Source: Symbiodinium natans (Eukaryota > Sar > Dinophyceae > Suessiales > Symbiodiniaceae). Taken from it: DNA of 64,000 nucleotides. A program made the translations under genes and the position numbers. Location of the stretch: NCBI GenBank assembly GCA_905221605.1, contig CAJNDS010002101.1, forward strand, positions 610,280-674,279. The letters are read 5' to 3'. A model generated the notes under the pieces. That model did not search any database. It was not told where the DNA came from and saw only the letters and a program-made list of their open reading frames with translations. Positions 23,350-34,498 of this stretch are shown here, piece after piece; positions within the stretch are counted from its first letter, which is position 1, and the number at the start of each line of letters is the position of its first letter.

Positions 23350-26069
23350 AGCCAGGAATCGGAGGAATCCGCTGGTCCAAGGGCGGCAGCCGACTCAAGA
23401 GCCTCTTCAAAGGCTCGGCCTCACTCGAGGACGTCCCCCCAGTCTGCGAGACGCAGCACAGTTCAAAAAAAAACTGTGCAAGCTGCAACAGTGCCGAGCA
23501 AGTCACATCGGCCGTGCGGAAAAACTTGACATTTCTATCGCAGACCTGTCCGACGCACAGCTTCGCGCACCACTGTAACTCGGAGCCACATCAGCGGCCT
23601 CTTCCATGGTCGGCCGCTTCTTCGGATCTTTCTGTAGACACATTTCGATGAGGTCTAAGAAGTGGTGCGAAAGCTTCCTTCACATTGTTGAATCACTTGC
23701 GCAGAGCCACAAGTTTCCAGGCCATAAGCTTCCAGTCCCGGCTCTCTTCATCACGGCACACAAAGACAATACGTCCTGTTCGCCTTTGGCGGATCTTTTT
23801 CTATGATAATCTTCATGACCTGATCATGGATTCCAAGTAAGTCTAAGGCATGAGTCACTTTGGCATCATTGTGTTTCGGCCTTCAAAGGATGCATCCTCT
23901 GGTAGGGTGCCTCCCCATTGGCCAGCTCAATGGCGGTGATTCCTGAGAGAACCGTGTGATTGCTTGGTACATAATATGCTTGTCTATGACTTGTGCCTGG
24001 CTAGAACTCACCGAACTTACACATGGGCCACTCCCAGCACATGGAAGTCCAGTTGCCGTAAGACCATATGTCTGCCTTCATCAAAGGCTCTCAAGGGGAC
24101 ATGTGCAGTGTGTGCGTGTGTGCGCACGTACAGTCCAGGCTTGAAATCATGTCCTGCAGAGGAATGGTCACTCACGCACGCGACATGCGCATCCACTTGA
24201 CCCCGCGCCGACCCGCTCCTCCCCGCCCACTTTGTCGCAGCGGAGTTCCCTCCCCAACCCCTCAAACAACCTCACCCCCCCACCCACTGGCGCTGCAAGG
24301 CCTTGCTTCTTGCAACGCACCAAGCTGTGCGAGCCCTGCCCTATCTGCTAGCCCCTACAGAACCTACGACATGAGTTTGACAAGGTCCTTAGTAAAGGTC
24401 ATGATCTTCTGGAAGTACAAGAAGAGGAGTGAATTTATCGAGCCCTGCCTGTTCGTTCCCGGTGCTGATACTTGGAATTGTGTTGCTGACTTGCACACAC
24501 ATTGGACACACATTGGACACACATTGCACACACATTGCACACACATTGGACACACACACACACACATTTTCCAGCCGCTTCTGGCCTTGTAATCATAGCC
24601 ATTGGCCTGCTCTAGTACCTGCGTGAAAGGAACGCGGCAAGAGCGGATGCGTGATCCGCAGTGCGCCAGAGACATTTCGAACCGCACTTGATAGCACCTC
24701 CGGGGCCATCCAGCAAGGAGTGCCAACGAAAGTTTGCCGCTTTTTATCGTCCCTGAGCGAGCTCAAGTCCCTGTACTTCGTGTACAGTGTAGCTGCTTCC
24801 AGCCCCATTTGCCCCCTTACGGCAGCTCTGCAACCCTTGCCTGAGGGGCGCAGCGACGCCAAAGTCTGACAGGAATACCTGACGCTTTGGCTGATATTCT
24901 CCAAGTCTCACCTTTAACTACTGAGATGCTAAGCCGCTAAGCCTGCTTTAAAAGACCGACGTGTTTGTTGGGAGGTCGACTGCACTGACATCGAACAGGA
25001 GCGGAGGGAGGTGGAGAGGCGACTTGGAACCAACAGCCCGTGGTCAGCCTTTGCATCCAAACTGAGAAGGATGTTCCCTGCTTTGAGATCTCTGTGAATC
25101 TGCATGTTGTCGTGAAAGTACTTCACGGCCTGGCAAAGCTCTCTTTTCGCTTTCATGTGCGGAAGTCTCCCATTTTGTAGTAGCCTTGGCAGTCTCTCGC
25201 AGGATGTACGCGATGATGCTCTCATCCTCAAAGCCCATGTGGGTGCAGGTGGCCCGCATCACCTCAGTGCAAGCGCGTGACATGCTGAGTTTCGTTGAAT
25301 GACCCGCGAGCACAAATGGTGGGTCGGAAGAAACAACTCAGATCCCAGCATAAGCGCAGGAGCCACCCTCAAGCAGAGGCATCACCTGTTACAGAGACCA
25401 GACACGTCCTCCAGCTGCAATGACCTACAAGCAAAGTCTCACTGCTGATGAGGCGACAAGTCACAAGCCACATCTGTCTCTTTGCTGGGAATGCCACCTC
25501 GGATGCCCACTTGCTTGCAACGCACACACAAACTCTACATTTCCACGAAGAAATTTGACCAAGGGTCATGGTACGCAATGACATTCTCATGGCGACACAT
25601 CCTCCAGCAGGTACGATGAAGCAAATGGCCGTGAGCTAGGACAGGAAAGAGCGCGAACATCACAGAAGGACAAGAGACTTCATCATCTGCAGCTCTCGCC
25701 GGATCTCTTCCAGGCTCGAATCCGCAAATCTTAGTCCAACAAGCTTGCAGTACTGCAATCTGTAGCAGAATAGGTCTACTATTCAAGTACGCAGCACGCG
25801 TTCTTCGCAACACTCCGACAGCGCCATGGCACTCCTCCAACTCAATGACCTTCACCGCCACGTCGGAACCCGCAGCAGGTCCCTGGTTGACCCGCGCCTT
25901 GCGTACCCTTGCACATCTTCTTCGTGACGTGCAGGCAGCTCTTGCAAGCTCTTGTGACTAGGAAACCGTCACTGGTTCGGGGACATCACATGGTGGGCAC
26001 CCAGTTGAAGCAAGTTGCCTTATACACTGTCGCAAAGGCTCCATGCCCGATGCGAGACAGCAGTGAGTA
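23350..26069 (-). CDS. Ste20-group protein kinase, OSR1/SPAK/BLUS1-like (about 13 exons)
   Basis: Serine/threonine kinase of the GCK-VI (OSR1/SPAK/Fray) family; plant relatives include BLUS1. All kinase subdomains appear in order on the minus strand: P-loop IGHGAFATVYKA (26054-26016); VAVKVIELEE with the ATP-binding Lys (about 25867-25838); EEIRRELQMMKS (about 25715-25680); HENVIAYHDPW (about 25595-25563); MWLV (about 25472) and MPLLEGGSC (about 25385); FEDESIIAYILRE (about 25237-25199); IHRDLKAGNILL (25099-25064); DFGVAAPL (about 24868-24845); TFVGTPCWMAPE (24736-24700); VLEQANGYDYKA (24618-24583); DIWSYG (about 24070-24053); GITAIELANGEAPYQRM (about 23943-23890); EKDPPKA (about 23800-23780); CLQKDPKKRPTMEEA (about 23637-23593); and LKRLLSRLPPLDQRI (about 23425-23375), which matches the post-kinase segment of plant OSR1-like kinases. 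GC-AG introns restore frame at KA|DIWSYG|GITAI. The DFG and TFVGT parts are in different frames, so an intron separates them. In animals this family phosphorylates cation-chloride cotransporters; the substrate here is unknown. Confidence 0.93.
24492..24566. repeat. 11-bp tandem repeat and (CA)n in a kinase intron
   Basis: Five units of CACACATTGGA, with C/G variants, at a period of 11 bp, followed by a short (CA)n run. It lies in the intron between the kinase exons DYKA and DIWSYG. Confidence 0.9.
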
Positions 26070-26395
26070 GCCTTAGGTCAGGGGTCTTTACAGCGAGAGG
26101 ACCAAAGCAAATTCTGAAGCCTCGGAGAGACTGGGCCAGGCAGCCGTCCGCATTGGCCGGCCACTTCGTGGAGGACTCTGAAGGATAGGGGCCTGTTCCC
26201 CCATCCATGTCGCGGCACCTGCTAAGGCACGAGCAGCGTCCCGGCTTTACGGATCTACTCAGCGTACGCAGTCCCGGATGCACACCTCGCTCCCTGGTGA
26301 ATCGAGGTGAGGGCCCAAGTCTGAAGCCCAACGCTGCAGAAGCTCTCACGAAAGAACCATGCCATGCATGCCGGCTTGCACATCACTGCGGCACA

Positions 26396-26570
26396 GAGCC
26401 TCCGACTTAACTTGGATAAGAGTACCGTCGCCGGCATTCTCAACAGCTGCAGCGACTGTTGCATAGTTTGCAGAAGGCACCACCTGGACAGCACGGATGA
26501 TGCAACGCGAAAGAATGCGAAAGATGAACCAAATCGCTGCGAGAAGGCATAGAGCAAAAGCGTGGGCCAT
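26396..26570 (-). CDS. Signal-anchor exon with beta-helix-like start
   Basis: Starting from ATG at 26570, the minus strand reads a hydrophobic segment (ALCLLAAIWFIFRIL, residues 6-20), a few basic residues, then VVPSANYATVAAAVENAG and DGTLIQV. The latter resembles the opening strand-helix-strand of right-handed beta-helix (pectin-lyase-like) proteins, in which Y-x-T-I-x-x-A-V and G-x-x-I-x-V recur. It lies 330 bp upstream of the kinase P-loop exon on the same strand. It may be the first exon of a separate short gene or the amino end of the kinase gene as a membrane-anchored form; transcript data would decide. Only the exon itself is supported. Confidence 0.4.
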
Positions 26571-27479
26571 GACTGTTTCGTCTCATAAGACTAGGACTCT
26601 CACTTGAACCAGACTTTTCCGTCACTTTTAAACCGCCCTTTAGGTTGCCTTCGGGGTTGTGGTTTAGGGCTTGATCGAAGAAGCTGGGATTGGCATGTGT
26701 TGTCCGAGAGCCAGTTGCTCTGGGTTGCCACGTGGTCAGTGGTCAGCCCGTAAAGATGTGCTGCTCAGCAAAGTCTAGTGCCGACAGATCCCACTCCTCG
26801 CTTGCAAAACCACAAGCTAGTGTTTGCATTTGGCAAAGGTGTCCCCAGCATCTCGGTTATTTCTGCTGTCTCCCTGTCAAGGCTCCGAGAGTCTACATGT
26901 GCCAGCATCGGAGCCTTTACCGCGCTGCTCTTTGACTCTTGATGTCCATTGGTCACTAGTCGCCCGGAGCATACGGCATGAAGCCACGGCAGCTACAGTA
27001 TGCTGGCATCAGTATGCACCCCTTTTTGACCTGCCAGCGGTTTGGATGTTCAGAGGGGCGCAGCAGCGGTAGAAAAGTAAGACAAAATTGGGAACATGCA
27101 AACACATAACCAGGCACCTCGCAGGCGGACCGAATTGCTGCCGCAACTCACGAGTCCTGGGCCCAGACCCGCCGCAGTGTGTCCAGGTCATCGCACGCCT
27201 CTTTTCCTGTCTCCTCACAGCTCTCCGGCTTCTGTGTCATGTGCAATGGCACTGAGCAATCTCCTGGAGATGTGGAGATGTGTCTCACGCGCAACGAGAG
27301 CCCATCCGAGCACTTAACACATCCTTTTTCTGTCTCGCAAGCAGCGCACTCAAGCTGCCTCGCAGGCATGGAAGGCTCTCGCGGCAGCTACGAAGAAGCT
27401 GAAGCTGAAGAGCTTCTGCGCCAGCAGATTCATTAACTCTCCTCGAAGGAGACATACTCCATTAACGTGAACCGATGTC
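26571..27479. other. No named gene; one Cys-rich exon candidate
   Basis: A minus-strand stretch at about 27360-27155 reads LECAACETEKGCVKCSDGL and continues Cys-rich for about 60 residues. It could be an exon of a small Cys-rich domain, but no family is recognised. The rest is unremarkable. Confidence 0.3.
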
Positions 27480-27760
27480 AGTCAAACACTGAAGCCACTG
27501 ATCTCATTCGACGAAGATCTCCGGAGTCGCCTTCAGAGCCTCCGGAACAGAAATGGACCCTGCTACAATGTGTTCAAGTTGCATCAACAAATATCAACAC
27601 CATTACAAATACTGGAAAGCTGGGCCTTCTCGTACAACTGGGTCTCCAGAGGCTCGAATGCGTCGAGTTTCTCCCATCTGGGACCGTTCTTTGCTGCCTT
27701 GCTGCATTCGACCTCAGCTGCGATCTTGCATTCCGGTTCGCCATATAGCCAAGCGCCGGA
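27480..27760 (-). CDS. Unrecognised exon
   Basis: The minus strand reads ECKIAAEVECSKAAKNG then PRWEKLDAFEPLETQLYEKA over about 27745-27605, with exon-like charge and helix pattern. A second piece (VPEALKATPEIFVE, about 27545-27505) may be the next exon. No domain is recognised. Confidence 0.4.
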
Positions 27761-27871
27761 GTCTGCTAGCTGCCGTGTCGAGGACTACAGAGGACTAGAG
27801 AGGAGTACCGAGGAGCAAGTTTCATTTGGTCCACCTTGAGGCTGCCATCCCGGCCTGGGAGAAAGAAAGAG

Positions 27872-27928
27872 AGACGCGAAGACGCAAAGACGCAAAGACG
27901 CAAAGACGCAAAGACGCAAAGACGCACT
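27872..27928. repeat. 8-bp tandem repeat, about 7 units
   Basis: GACGCAAA repeated head to tail with variants at both ends. Period 8, unlike the prevailing 10-bp period of other short repeats in the window. Confidence 0.95.
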
Positions 27929-28470
27929 CACGCACGCGTCTCGCATCTCGCAGAGGCCTATGGCTTACATGAAAGCCCGGAGGTGAGACCCGAGCCGAGG
28001 GGGTGTTGACCTGCTTTCTTGTCTCGCACCAAGCATCGCTCCTTGCAGTGGCCCGTCGTGACGCTATGCCCTGTTCTGTTTGTCCTGGCTGTTTAGGCCT
28101 GAGCCCCACCCGGGACGTCAGCCCGTGCATGCTTCACAGTGTACCTTCCCCGCCCCCCACAGCGCAGCCCGAAAACAACCTGGCCCAGCCTACCCCTGAA
28201 GGCTCACTTCGGTTCGCAGTGACAGTGCCCTACTGGCACAAGTCGAATTGCAAGCAGGCCGCCCGACCAGGTAACCCCATCACAAGCTGGCCCGGCCAAG
28301 GACCTGCAGCTTTAGACTTTTACGTGTCGTAACGAGCTGCAGCATCAAGATCAAGACTCTTCGCAAGCTCTTCGCAAGCTTAGCGAGCTCGCCTGCGCTG
28401 TCCTAAGCTGCCAGAATTGGGATGACATGTGGTTCCTCTGCCCCAGAGGCAAAATCCGCAACCACTGGAG

Positions 28471-28530
28471 TCACTCTGAGACACTCTGAGTCACTCTGAG
28501 TCACTCGGAGTCACTCGGAGTCACTCTTGA
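28471..28530. repeat. 10-bp tandem repeat, 6 units
   Basis: TCACTCTGAG / TCACTCGGAG / ACACTCTGAG decamers in strict tandem. An 11-bp repeat (CTCTTCGCAAG, two units) lies 100 bp before it. Confidence 0.95.
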
Positions 28531-28799
28531 GTGCAGCTGAGCTGCGTTGAAGGACCACGGCATTGCCTGCTTGCCAGAGACGTCGCAGACGTGTGTCTGC
28601 ACCATGCCCCCCTCGACGAGCTGCGTGACCAGGCACTGGTCCGTGTTCCAGCTCCTGGGTTTCGGGAGTGCCACGTGGGACTCTCAATCTGCTGCCACGA
28701 TAGCCGAGCAACCCGATTGCGGAGCAGCACTTGCCAGTCTTGGGATCTCGATTCCTTGCGGACTTCGGCATCGGAAAGGTCACGAGAAGATTCCCTTCC

Positions 28800-29033
28800 A
28801 CTGAGTGCGAGTCCGCGCGTGCCATTTCTGGGCCTGAGCAAAAGGCAAAAGCTGGAAAAGCTGGGCTGATACGCTACCATCTGTGGTTTAGGATGGCTGG
28901 CCTCAGGATGCAATCCACGCATGGTGGTCATTGGCATGTTGCATGGAAGCAAAGCTGCCTGTCCTCGCGAGAAGGAAACCAGGGATGCAACAGCGACGGG
29001 AGCCACGAACACGAATTTAGATACAGGCAGCAC
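28800..29033 (-). CDS. Candidate first exon with signal peptide
   Basis: Starting at ATG 29033, the minus strand reads MLPVSKFVFVAPVAVASLVS, then FSRGQAALLPC, a good eukaryotic signal peptide with a cleavage-like site, followed by a Ser/Arg-rich stretch that could be a plastid transit region. No downstream domain is recognised, and both strands are open here, so coding status is unsure. Confidence 0.3.
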
Positions 29034-29499
29034 GGCTTGTCATCGCGTGGCGTTCATGTTGACACACACACACAAACACAATCCCTGTGACTGTCGCAAA
29101 GAACCAAGATGGCGACCAGTGACACTTCTGAAACGAGCGCCAGAACGATCCAAAGACCACGACAGTTATGAGGCGATCGTGACCCCGACACGCCTGACTC
29201 CTGTAACTGTCAGCTGCTTTTGACTAGCGAAGACAAGTTCTGTGACATAGAGCGGTGCCACAACCATGCCAGACGACAGGGTTTCCGAGCTACAACCCAC
29301 GCGATCGACGCGCGACGCGTCAACACACCAACATACCCCAACCACCCGCCCACAGGCCCCAGGCCTTAAAACGACAATCAATGAAAGGGAAACGGGAGAT
29401 GGATGAGAATGAAATGAGAAAGGGAAGAGACATGAGAGGCATTGAGCACAGCTCAAGGATCCCGAGGAAACTCCGAAACTCCTGAGCCAGAAGGGTGCG

Positions 29500-30280
29500 T
29501 TCCCATCGGTCCCAAATAGGTCAGGCATTTGCCAGACTTGACCTCCGTGCCAGGGCTTGTTTTTCGGCTCTGCACAGCTCTGCTCTTGGGAAATGCGTGA
29601 GTCCATGTGAGATTTCTAAATTCTGTTGGATCTCGGCTTGCTGCCGCTCGCAGCTTGAACACCTCTTTCGGTAGTAACCCACCCTCGGTGTAGATCTCAC
29701 CTCGCTTGAGGTACACATGAGCAAAAAAGCAGCCTGCCACTTGTTAAGGTTGAGGGCTGGGCGAAACCGCCACAGGAACCATGCGAAGGGTCGGCACTGC
29801 AATCCTCAAAATCACCAGGCATAGTTGCAAGCCACATGCTAAAATGAGAACCTGACACGTGCGCACCGACAAACGACAGCCAAGATGCGGTTTTTGACCT
29901 CTTCGAAGTTGCTGACATCACGGTTGAGGTCTACCTGCCCATGTCGCTCGCAAACAGAGGGTGTGTGTCACGGTCTGCTTGGTGCCTGCGACTGCTGGCC
30001 GTCCAGCAGACCTGCCCGGCAAGCTTCAAGACCCCTTTTACTGAAGCAATGCAGCACCAGTACAGCTGACAATGCTTACCTGAGAGTCTGACCCACATAT
30101 GACATTGCGGGATACTGAGCAGCTTTGTTGCGGAAGTCATCAAACCATGCCAGCACAGCGCGTGCCTCGGCATCTCTGTTTTACCGGGAACATGGATGGT
30201 CAACTCTTCGGAGCTGTTGCTGTTGTGTCCAACGTGGCATGCTTCCCGGTCAATCTTTGCCCTATGTGACTTTTTCATCT
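29500..30280 (-). CDS. Unrecognised gene, exon cluster
   Basis: Four exon-like minus-strand pieces: KKSHRAKIDREACHVGHNSN (about 30275-30216); EARAVLAWFDDFRNKAAQ (about 30160-30110) followed by YPAMSYVGQTLR; GQVDLNRDVSNFEEVKNRIL (about 29946-29887); and AHVYLKRGEIYTEGGLLPKE (about 29720-29660) followed by VFKLRAAASRDP. These have strongly protein-like composition and follow one another in the order expected for a single gene. I recognise no family. Confidence 0.55.
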
Positions 30281-30645
30281 ATAACAACCTTCTTGAGTTC
30301 TTTGCTTCCGCGCGTTTGTATGGTGCTTATGCGACTATTTATTGAATAGTCCGTTATATGACCATACTCCTTCTCTACCATATACTAGAGATCACAGCTT
30401 TGAAAGCTGGCATGACTCGTGCTAGTGTCAGAGCTCATTTTTAGCTTGGGTCGACAACCAATTCAGATCGCCAACAACTAAAAGCTGCCAGATTAGAAAT
30501 CAAAGTCGAAAAGCGCAAAAGCAATTTCAATCGGAGTTGCAATGACCTCCCTCCCTGGTTTACTAAACCCAAACAATTGGAGTCGTTGGGTCACCCAAAG
30601 ATGCGGTGTGGATGTCACATGATGTCATAATATACGTATGTCATA
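30281..30645. other. Intergenic stretch, somewhat AT-richer
   Basis: Separates the unknown gene at 29500-30280 from the 3' end of the glycosyltransferase gene. No open reading of note and no clear repeat. Confidence 0.5.
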
Positions 30646-30649
30646 GCAG

Positions 30650-32943
30650 GTGCACCTGGCTTGGGACTCAGTGTGTAAATCCCCTCGACAAAGATGTGAA
30701 AGGCTTGGCTCTTTTGGTGCAAGCAACAACACTCATGGCACCTTTGTGTATGGAGTCCGCCCACATGCCCAGCAAATTACGGTTTCAGAACTCTCCGCGG
30801 CAAGTCGGGCCTTGTTCTTCACCGAGTCCACCCCGGAGACCTCATAATTTTGTACCGTGCGCGGATCCTCCCTCCTTAGACCACTGGACGTGGGCTCAGA
30901 GACGAGGAGAGCGAGGCAGAAAATGCACATCCAGCCGCGTGTCTTTCGCCACATGTGAGCGACAAAAGCATTCGGCAGCGAAACAATCTCGCCACCGCAC
31001 AGCCACGACCTCAGTGACCTCAGCGTGAAGAGGAAGAAGAAGCGACATGCACTTGAGAACTAGCCGCAACGTTGAGGAGCTCACTGGTCAACATTCTCCC
31101 CACCCCAGCCACTCATTCCATCATCATATCCTGAAAAAGGTCGCCCTACTTCAGCAAGATGGGCTCTCAATCACCAGAAGGCCAAGCACCTCCTGTTTCA
31201 TTCCACCAGCGTTTCGAGATCCCAAGCAAGCCGCCCGACAGGACAGGCATGAATGGTGTAGTGCTCTCCTTGTCAACCGAGTAGGGGGTACAGAGGCCAG
31301 AGGCCGCCAGAGGCCGCCAGAGGCCAGCGAAACAAAGGGAAGAAACTCTGCAACGAATTCTGGCACCCACATACACTCTTGTCAGATAACTTCGGTGCAA
31401 GTTAGCTTCAACCCACTTGAAGTCTGCGTCCCAAGTGAGGTAACCTTTGCATGGCTGGTGCATCACGCAAGTTGGACTTGATACAAAACGACATGCATTC
31501 ACGACGGGCGGCACTTCGCAAAGCCTTGGTTGCGATTTACCTCCTTCCAGGTGTCGATGTCAAGATTGGTTATGACCTGACTATACTTCTCTGAGACACT
31601 CTTTTTAGCGCATGTTTGGGGGTTGGTGCGAGTTTGATCAAGTACAGTCGCCCAGATGCTGAGATCACGGCAGGAACAACAATGCGGCGGTAGTTCGTAG
31701 CAATGCTTTCCAAGAACTCTCGATACCAAGAGTCCTACCGTAGCGCAGCACTCCCTTGCGACGTACTTCGATTCTGCACACACACACACACACACTTTCT
31801 TCAACAGAATTCGCCTGTGGGGCAACGTGGCAATCGAAGAATACGATGACATCGCCAGAAGCTTTGGCTGCACCTCAAGGGGGCCATGATGTGCCATGAT
31901 GTGCCGTGATGTGCCATGCCTGCAAAGCGCCAGCTACGAGATACAAATCCCCAAGTGGCCCAAGCCTGCAGACTTCGCACCCATGAGGCCCACGGCTTTC
32001 TTGTGGCGAACAAGCTTGACAGGATACCTATAGCAGCGGCTGGTGCAGCTCGAGAGATAGAAGTCTTTTGCTACCTGTAGCTCTGGCTTCTTGTAGCTTG
32101 AAGGATCAAAATTGATGAAAACAGCCGGCAAGTAGCTCTTTGCGAAACTCTTGAGTGATGAAGTCCTGCGGGCATGTGAAATGAAAAGTTCAAGACCCGC
32201 ACATCAAAAGATCCTTCTCCAGAGGCGGCTGGCTGCCATCATCTACAACCTCACAAGATATCATTGACTCACAATCTCACTCTCCGGACTCGGAGGAAAT
32301 TTGCTCCGAGACGCCACGATGTCTTCCAGAATGCCACCGCCAATCCCGCCAGGAACCGAATCCGCAACTGACATGACCGTCCTGCGCTCAGATCGGGGCC
32401 GGCAGACTGCATCGTTATCTTAATCATCACCATCATCATCATCATCAGCAGCAGCAGCACTGACGCCACACACGTGCTGCCAACAAGAGGGAACATGTTG
32501 ATCCGTGTTCAGGCCGAGAGTCTTCTTGGCGAAAAGCCCCTCGCCCGCGCAAGGCAAGACCACTGAGAGCGTCTTCGGATTCCACTTGTAGGGGCCGTCC
32601 TGCCGGACAGTGTGGAGATGTATGGAGGAGTCTGGAGATCGGGTTCAGCAGCCAATCCACCAATGCAGATGAACTCCTGAACCACGGGCACTTTCTTTGC
32701 CTTGGTCTGTGCCGGCTTCTTCGTCTTCACCACTTCCTTGACCTTGTTGACACGAGCTTTAGCTCCGACTGATCCTTTGATGGTCCCCTTAACCTGCCTA
32801 TCTGCAAAGTTCGGTGAGGCGTGACTGCACGACTCCCTGCTGCATCCCAGATGCTGGCTTATCACCGGCACTTGTGCCGTCCAAGTTACCTGTCTCCTGA
32901 AGCGACTTTCCAAAAAATTGGTGCCGGCAAGAAAGCAAAGCAT
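30650..32943 (-). CDS. Polypeptide GalNAc-transferase-like glycosyltransferase (GT27 type), multi-exon
   Basis: A family 2/27 glycosyltransferase that would add sugars to Ser/Thr of secretory proteins in the Golgi. Minus-strand exons in order: a Lys/Val-rich stem (VKTKKPAQTKAKKVPVVQEF, about 32735-32676); LSVVLPCAGEGLFAKKTL (about 32568-32515), the start of the GT-A fold; GGILEDIV (about 32328-32305); VRHKKAVGLMGAKSAG (about 32011-31964); GDVIVFFDCHVAPQAN (about 31855-31808), holding the metal-binding D-x-H; VITNLDIDTWKEV (31576-31538); YLTWDADFKW (31442-31413); VLSGGLLGISKRWWNETGG (31244-31190); YDDGMSGWGGENVDQ (about 31130-31085), the acceptor-loop W-G-x-E-N; SLRSWLCGGEIVSLPNAF then HMWR (about 31018-30940); DSVKNKARLAA (30828-30796); and KPFTSLSRGF (about 30690-30655). 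Joins ETGG|YDD and VDQ|SLRS fit GT-AG introns. No lectin domain was found. The signal anchor was not located; a stretch starting at 33470 might supply it. Confidence 0.93.
31301..31327. repeat. 10-bp tandem repeat, about 2.7 units
   Basis: AGGCCGCCAG / AGGCCAG... decamers inside an intron of the glycosyltransferase gene. Confidence 0.85.
31770..31798. repeat. (CA)n microsatellite
   Basis: A CACACA run just downstream of the DCH-containing exon of the glycosyltransferase on the minus strand. It lies in an intron, so minus-strand readings through it (VCVCVC) are not protein. Confidence 0.9.
31881..31920. repeat. 10-bp tandem repeat, 4 units
   Basis: GTGCCATGAT decamers with single changes, inside an intron of the glycosyltransferase gene. 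Confidence 0.95.
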
Positions 32944-33275
32944 CAGAACGTATCAGAACTCAAAACGCGCAGTCGCCTCTGTGACGCCTGCAGCTGACTG
33001 CGAGCTTTCAGCACCTGTGATTGTCGCCCTATCATCTATGCTGAGCTTGACAAGTCTCACGGCACGGAAGTTAACGACTTGAGATTTTTGAAGGCCATGC
33101 CTTGTCTTGTAGAACCGCTCGCGGCCACGACAAGGGCAACTACCAGTACCTCGAGGCCAAGCACACTGATTCAGTCATTGAAAGCAGCATAGTGATAGAA
33201 TAGACTAATCAACCTCCACAAAGGCATTCAATCCTCTCCCATTCAACCCGAGGCCAGGCACCAATACTCCTACGA

Positions 33276-33470
33276 TCAGCGCAACATACGTAGACCACAT
33301 AGACCCAGCCGGGGCCCCCGTGGCCTGAGGTCAGCAAAGGCAGCAACACACTCGGATCCAGCTGCTCCAGGCACTAACTCTACGCTGGTTCCAGCCTTCT
33401 CCTCCCCACTTGCGCTTTTTGCTGATGCTTTGGGCTTTGCCTGACTGGATGGCAGGCGAAACTCCACCAT
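33276..33470 (-). CDS. Unrecognised exon candidate upstream of the glycosyltransferase
   Basis: From ATG at 33470 the minus strand reads MVEFRLPSSQAKPKASAKSA, then an Ala/Gly/Val-rich stretch. Composition is protein-like, but there is no hydrophobic anchor. It may be a 5' exon of the glycosyltransferase (whose stem is also Lys/Ala-rich) or a separate small gene. Confidence 0.35.
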   Translation of the reverse strand: MVEFRLPSSQAKPKASAKSASGEEKAGTSVELVPGAAGSECVAAFADLRPRGPRLGLCGLRMLR

Positions 33471-33479
33471 CTAACATCC

Positions 33480-34498
33480 TGGAACATCTTCCAGCTTCGA
33501 GCCTTCGCCATCGCCACAGAGCCCAAGCTGATAAAAGCTCTGCGGCTTGACAGCTTCTCTGGTCAGCTCACCGCAATCTCATTGTTAAAGAACACATGGC
33601 CATGGCTTTCTCGCAATGGACTGAATTCCTAAACACTCGATTTCTTCTGCTCACACTTTCGCTGCGGGTATGTACGATTCTGACATCTGGTGGTGCTTTA
33701 ACTAGCAGTGACTAGAACAAGCAAGCAAGCCACGAACAAAATGAAATTGTATTTCTGTCCCGAACCTGACGCTTTTGCTGCAACCAAATCGCGGGGCATC
33801 AGCTGTATCGCGCACTCTCGCACTCTCTCGTGCTCGCTCGTACTCCCCATGTCACGAAGACCTCAGAAGCACCAAGGTCCAGGCCATGCTGCGACCGAAA
33901 ATGAGGAGCAAGGCTTAGCAGGGCCTGACACAACACGGCAGCGGCAGCAGCAGCAGCAGCAGCAACAGCAGCAGAAAGTCGCACAATCTGTACACACGGT
34001 TGACCAACAGCATTCTGGATCCATTAGACAAGAAAACCTCCCGTGCAACTGGCCTCAGCTTCAACATCACATACCACGCACATCTGCAAGGAGACTGTGC
34101 TGGTGTGTGCTGCCTGCTAAACGCCTACCTTAGCCACCTTATCAGGCACATTGTCTGACTTAAACTGTGCAGCCATGGCATCGCTTCGTTTCACTTGTAA
34201 CGTGGCATCATCCGACCATCTCATGTCACGTCCACGGTACAACTGCACAATAGAACAAGATTACCTCCTCTTGACACAGGTGGTTGTTGCACACAGCAAA
34301 GTGACACGATGTACTGAGCGTCGCTGCCTGATCTTGGAAAAAACTACGGCCAAGGAATGCTAAGGATATGCGTATATGTTCATGTACTGCTTTAAACTTA
34401 TATTTTTTCATGTTCTGTGCCGAAATACGAGCAGATATGAGCAGCATGAGAAGATTCGGGATGGCCAAAGTGAGATTAGGACCCGTTTTTTCGATGAA
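33480..34498. other. No gene supported; CAG repeat
   Basis: Contains a CAG/CAA trinucleotide run at about 33942-33974, readable as poly-Gln on the plus strand or poly-Ala/poly-Cys on the minus strand. No flanking domain supports a gene in any frame. Confidence 0.5.

Noticed and set aside
23606..23806. Plus-strand reading through the kinase carboxy exons
   Set aside because: It is the antisense of kinase exons whose minus-strand reading matches subdomains X-XI.
28731..28800. Plus-strand reading FLADFGIGKVT, like a kinase DFG motif
   Set aside because: No other kinase motif (HRD, APE, P-loop) exists in the surrounding plus strand, and the strand disagrees with all neighbours. Taken as chance.
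33940..33975. Poly-Gln protein on the plus strand
   Set aside because: The CAG run is open in several frames on both strands and no flanking domain supports coding.
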